Notes under the pieces: generated by a model
The model's database searches: none
What the model was told of the DNA's origin: nothing
The model's input: only the letters and a program-made list of their open reading frames with translations
Position numbers and translations under genes: made by a program
Assembly: GCA_023356515.1 (NCBI GenBank)
Contig: JAKQYG010000036.1
Span: forward strand, 1-16,064
Length of the DNA: 16,064 nt
Reading direction: 5' to 3'
Origin: Trichodesmium sp. MAG_R04
Lineage (GTDB): Bacteria > Cyanobacteriota > Cyanobacteriia > Cyanobacteriales > Microcoleaceae
Shown here: positions 14,061 to 16,064 of the stretch, piece by piece
How positions within the stretch are numbered: position 1 is the stretch's first letter
Layout of the letters: each line of letters begins with the position of its first letter

Positions 14061-14435
14061 TTACAGCGGTTTTCATTTTAGTAGACCACAGTAGGGACGT
14101 TCCATGGAACGTCCCTACAAGGTTTTGGCTGTGATGAATTTGGTTTACCGATCTGAATTGTCTTCTAGCTATCTTCCCAACTCGTCAAACCGGTCGCTCT
14201 TGCTCCCCTTCTGGGAGCGGCTGGGGGTGAGTTATTCTGATAACTGAAGATTTGGGGTGGGTATGGGTGCACAGGTTTTTTGAGTTATTGAGAATATATA
14301 GCAACGTGCGCTGGTATATTTGCATGGTACAAGTTGCTACTAATGTAATATATTTGAAAGTATTGGTAGATAGTAGCGTAAAATTGTACTACACTTAAAT
14401 GCGATAGTAATATGTAAAGATGTGAGTGCTCATTG
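13981..14435. other. Repeat-bearing spacer after ppsA
   Basis: No gene is seen. Besides the heptamer array and the 28-bp palindrome, there is a GC-rich hairpin GCTCCC/GGGAGC with a 5-base loop (14202-14218) and no T-tract. Base composition in 14080-14260 is clearly more GC-rich than the surroundings, as expected for mobile or repeated DNA. Confidence 0.5.
14091..14118. repeat. Perfect 28-bp palindrome
   Basis: GTAGGGACGTTCCA (14091-14104) followed by its exact reverse complement (14105-14118). It is GC-rich in an AT-rich spacer. I recall similar GTAGGGACG...CGTCCCTAC elements as a dispersed repeat of cyanobacterial spacers; copy number cannot be judged from one window. It could also end ppsA transcripts, but no T-run follows. 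Confidence 0.85.
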
Positions 14436-14822
14436 CTATAGTTCTCGTAATTCGTTTGTTGAAGAAATCTGGGGAATTTGAGAAGCGATCGCCTCCAACA
14501 ATTTCAGATCATCTATTTGAGAAATATCAGATAATAGCCCGGCATATTCATCACCAAACTTGAATTTCAATCCCATTTCGATTCCTAATAATAATGCCTG
14601 TTTAATTTGAATGTCTTTTTGGGATATCTCAATGGCTTTTTGGGATATCTCCAGATTTTTTTCTGCTGCTATTTCATCTCCTTTTTTAATCACATTTCCC
14701 GACTTATCGCACCAACGCAACCAAGTACTATTCAGATTTTAAAATACACCGTCCCATAGAGTTAATCCTAAATTAATATCGGCAAACCAAGCATCAATCA
14801 TATTTGTAGTGTCTGGATATTG
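14436..14822 (-). pseudogene. Uma2-family (PD-(D/E)XK-like) relic, copy 1
   Basis: Read from 14822 down, the frame gives QYPDTTNMI, a fragment of the family N-terminus, joined directly to DAWFADINLGLTLWDGVF, then a stop (TAA at 14741-14739, where GAA is expected), then NLNSTWLRWCDKSGNVIKKGDE and a helical tail to 14436. Uma2 proteins are restriction-endonuclease-fold proteins, abundant and mostly uncharacterised in cyanobacteria. The catalytic middle is absent. The tail (EISQKAI/EISQKDI, then LLLGIEMGLKFKFGDE...ELREL) is the charged helical end usual in these proteins. The 94-codon open frame from 14720 has only a TTG start inside the WLRW motif and no ribosome binding site, so I treat it as part of the relic. 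Upstream of 14822 the same frame stays open to 14867 but is unrelated to copy 2. Confidence 0.75.
14615..14656 (-). repeat. 21-bp tandem duplication in the Uma2 relic tail
   Basis: CTTTTTGGGATATCTC begins both units (14615 and 14636), phased 21 bp apart. It encodes the heptad EISQK-x-I twice, extending the coiled coil by exactly one heptad per unit. Confidence 0.75.
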
Positions 14823-14914
14823 ATTAAGATTATTAATTAAACAGAGTTTATATTCTAAAATAGGCGATCACTCACCTAATTAATTAACAAAGCGATCGCA
14901 ACAAGTTTTTAACT

Positions 14915-14952
14915 AAATAAAAATGCCGATATTAAACTGATAATTTAGGCAT
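14915..14952 (-). terminator. Possible terminator overlapping the end of the 122-residue gene
   Basis: On the minus strand, ATGCC (14952-14948) within the last codons pairs with GGCAT (14927-14923), followed by a T-rich run (TTTTTATTT). The stem is only 5 bp with an AT-rich loop of 20, so this is tentative. Confidence 0.35.
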
Positions 14953-15313
14953 CCAAAATAGAAATAACAATGTTACCAGTATTATCTTGTTTATAAACAT
15001 CTAGAAACAAACCACTAATATTAGTGTTCTCTTTAACAACTAAAGTTATGGTATCGTCATATCCATTCAAAGAGGACCATGTAGCTTTGGTTTCCACATT
15101 TGTCTTTAGGTTAATAAATTTTCCACCATATATCCATATCAACACAAATGGTTCAGCAATGCTGTCCCCATAGCTAAATTCTCCATCTTTAATCCGTAAA
15201 ACATAGGTACCTGGTTCTAAGGTGGCAGATGCCGATTTGTTCTGTAGCTTATCCATTTCTTCTTGAGCTACTTGTAAGCAGTTTTCATTGCTATTAACAG
15301 TGATCTCTTTCAT
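14945..15313 (-). CDS. 122-residue soluble beta-rich protein of unknown function
   Basis: A complete gene with a strong ribosome binding site, AAGGAGAG, ten bases before its ATG. There is no signal peptide or membrane segment. After a short charged N-terminus (to about residue 28) the sequence is a series of likely strands: ATLEPGTYVLRIKDGEFSYG, EPFVLIWIYGGKFINLKTN, VETKATWSSLNGYDDTITLVV, ISGLFLDVYKQDNTGNIVISIL. The final D-x-x-x-D-N-x-G-x-x-x-x-S-I and the WSSLNGYDDT turn suggest a small jelly-roll or lectin-like fold that may bind calcium or sugar, but I cannot name the family. It contains a single cysteine, C12. It is flanked on both sides by decayed Uma2 relics yet is itself uninterrupted, which argues for retained function. 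It is transcribed alone, possibly ending at a weak terminator. Confidence 0.8.
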   Translation of the reverse strand: MKEITVNSNENCLQVAQEEMDKLQNKSASATLEPGTYVLRIKDGEFSYGDSIAEPFVLIWIYGGKFINLKTNVETKATWSSLNGYDDTITLVVKENTNISGLFLDVYKQDNTGNIVISILDA

Positions 15314-15695
15314 CTGAATTTATCTCTCCTTTTTTGAGGTTAAGTATAAGTTTTTTGCCTGTTTAACAAGCTATCTACTTTTATAGCTTTGGATGAAAAA
15401 TCCTTCGTTTCTATAAAACGCATAGTTTAGGAAAAGTTGAAATCTTTTTCTAAACTGTAAGAAAATGATCCTACCTATTACTAAGTGCTAAAGCTGACCG
15501 CTTTTTTAGACTAGTTTAATTGAGCAGGATATTACCTACTATTCTTTGAGTCAAGACTAACATACTATCACAAAGAAAGTTTACAAAGAAAGTTAGATCT
15601 AAAAATTTTCAACAAAAATTTCGACTTGCCAGAGGGGAGACTAAAGAGGGCAAAAGGGCAAAGGGCTATTCAAGAGTCCTGGGGAGGGAAACTCA
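15314..15695. other. Spacer upstream of the 122-residue gene, with a long hairpin
   Basis: No gene is seen. A 12-bp stem, GTTTAGGAAAAG (15425-15436) with CTTTTTCTAAAC (15444-15455), closes a 7-base loop with one mismatch that becomes a G-U pair in RNA. The direct repeat AAAGAAAGTT occurs twice at about 15571-15594. At 15645-15668 a purine-rich GGGCAAA repeat marks the point where the second Uma2 relic loses its tail. Confidence 0.5.
15324..15369 (-). promoter_or_regulatory. Ribosome binding site and candidate promoter of the 122-residue gene
   Basis: Minus strand: TTGTTA (15369-15364), 15 bases, TATACT (15348-15343), then AAGGAGAG (15331-15324). The spacing between hexamers is shorter than ideal. 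The Shine-Dalgarno is strong. Confidence 0.45.
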
Positions 15696-16061
15696 TTAGA
15701 CCTCTGTTCCCGACTCATCACACCAACGCAACCAAGTACTATTCAGATTTTCAAATACACCGTCTCATAGAGTTAATCCTAAATTAATATCGGCAAACCA
15801 AGCATCATTTTTAGGTATATAAGAGCTACCATAAAGTTGAAATATTTGCAAGGCAGTTTGGCTGAGTTTTTTTAATGGGTCATAGACAATATAATAAGGG
15901 ACGCTTAACTTTGCATAGTCTATTAATTTACTTCCTAATTCATTTGTGAGGAGACGTTGTTGTTTTTCGTCAATAAAACTATCCAAAGGAGTGTCATCTT
16001 CCAAAATCATATTTGTAGTGTCTGGATATTCATGAGGCGGAAGAGTCAATTTTTCTGACAT
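15696..16061 (-). pseudogene. Uma2-family (PD-(D/E)XK-like) relic, copy 2, core deleted
   Basis: The N-terminus is intact: ATG at 16061, MSEKLTLPPHEYPDTTNMI, then LEDDTPLDSFIDEKQQRLLTN. There the protein jumps to ELGSKLIDYAKLSVPYYIVYDPLKKL, a segment that in intact Uma2 proteins follows the catalytic core. About 90 residues, including the active-site D and ExK region, appear to be missing although the frame is kept. Translation would stop at 15767-15765, where TGG (tryptophan of LTLWDG) has become TGA. Beyond it the same frame continues DGVFENLNSTWLRWCDESGTEV to TAA at 15698-15696 and the charged tail is lost. So it carries an internal deletion, a nonsense mutation and a lost 3' end. The remaining 98-codon frame might be translated but cannot be a nuclease. 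Confidence 0.75.
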
Positions 16062-16064
16062 AGC

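Noticed and set aside
14200..14220. GC-rich hairpin as a ppsA terminator
   Set aside because: It has no T-tract and lies more than 200 bases after the stop; kept only as a note.
1..16064. CRISPR array, tRNA, rRNA or complete insertion sequence
   Set aside because: I saw no spaced direct-repeat array, no tRNA-like CCA-ended cloverleaf and no complete transposase gene in reading the window; the only repeat array is a simple heptamer without spacers.

Overview
The window looks like chromosomal DNA from a filamentous, low-GC cyanobacterium. Three lines of evidence point there. Ten exact copies of the cyanobacterial octamer GCGATCGC (HIP1) occur at 3320, 5049, 5375, 6703, 10357, 11021, 12697, 13291, 14485 and 14892. 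The gene set includes a crtH-type carotenoid isomerase, a Ycf19/YggT protein, a phosphoribulokinase-family protein and a cyanobacterial-type HflX. Intact genes cover only about two thirds of the sequence, with AT-rich spacers of 300-450 bases, as in Trichodesmium/Okeania-like Oscillatoriales. That genus-level guess is inference.

Layout. 1-484: start of crtH on the minus strand, cut by the window edge. 700-2514, plus strand: upp (uracil salvage), a small YtxH-like membrane/coiled-coil protein, and ycf19. 2865-3353, minus: a secreted protein of unknown function with a good terminator. 3422-3514: a scrap of an IS200/IS605-type tnpB. 3689-4624, plus: a phosphoribulokinase paralogue without the canonical P-loop cysteine. 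4964-5110, minus: a 48-residue membrane protein with a strong ribosome binding site. 5277-7253, minus: a 2H phosphoesterase (LigT/ThpR type) and a Gfo/Idh/MocA oxidoreductase. 7603-9014, minus: grxC followed by gshB, a glutathione/glutaredoxin redox pair. 9395-11131, minus: hflX, whose start codon lies in a small hairpin just after a strong Shine-Dalgarno. 11551-13980, plus: ppsA (pyruvate to PEP), divergent from hflX across a palindrome-rich AT spacer.

13977-16064 is the accessory end. The ppsA stop codon runs into twelve heptamer repeats, followed by a perfect 28-bp palindrome. Two broken Uma2-family (PD-(D/E)XK-like) gene relics then flank an apparently intact 122-residue gene of unknown function. 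The relics share a 97-bp block with four differences, two of which are nonsense mutations, one private to each copy, and they carry different internal deletions.

Most of the window is housekeeping metabolism (carotenoids, pyrimidine salvage, glutathione, PEP, ribosome rescue) in separate transcription units; only grxC-gshB has an obvious functional link. I did not see a convincing new multi-gene system. The points most worth a second look are the hflX start-codon hairpin, the cysteine-poor phosphoribulokinase paralogue, the unlisted 48-residue membrane protein, and the decaying Uma2 pair around the 122-residue gene.
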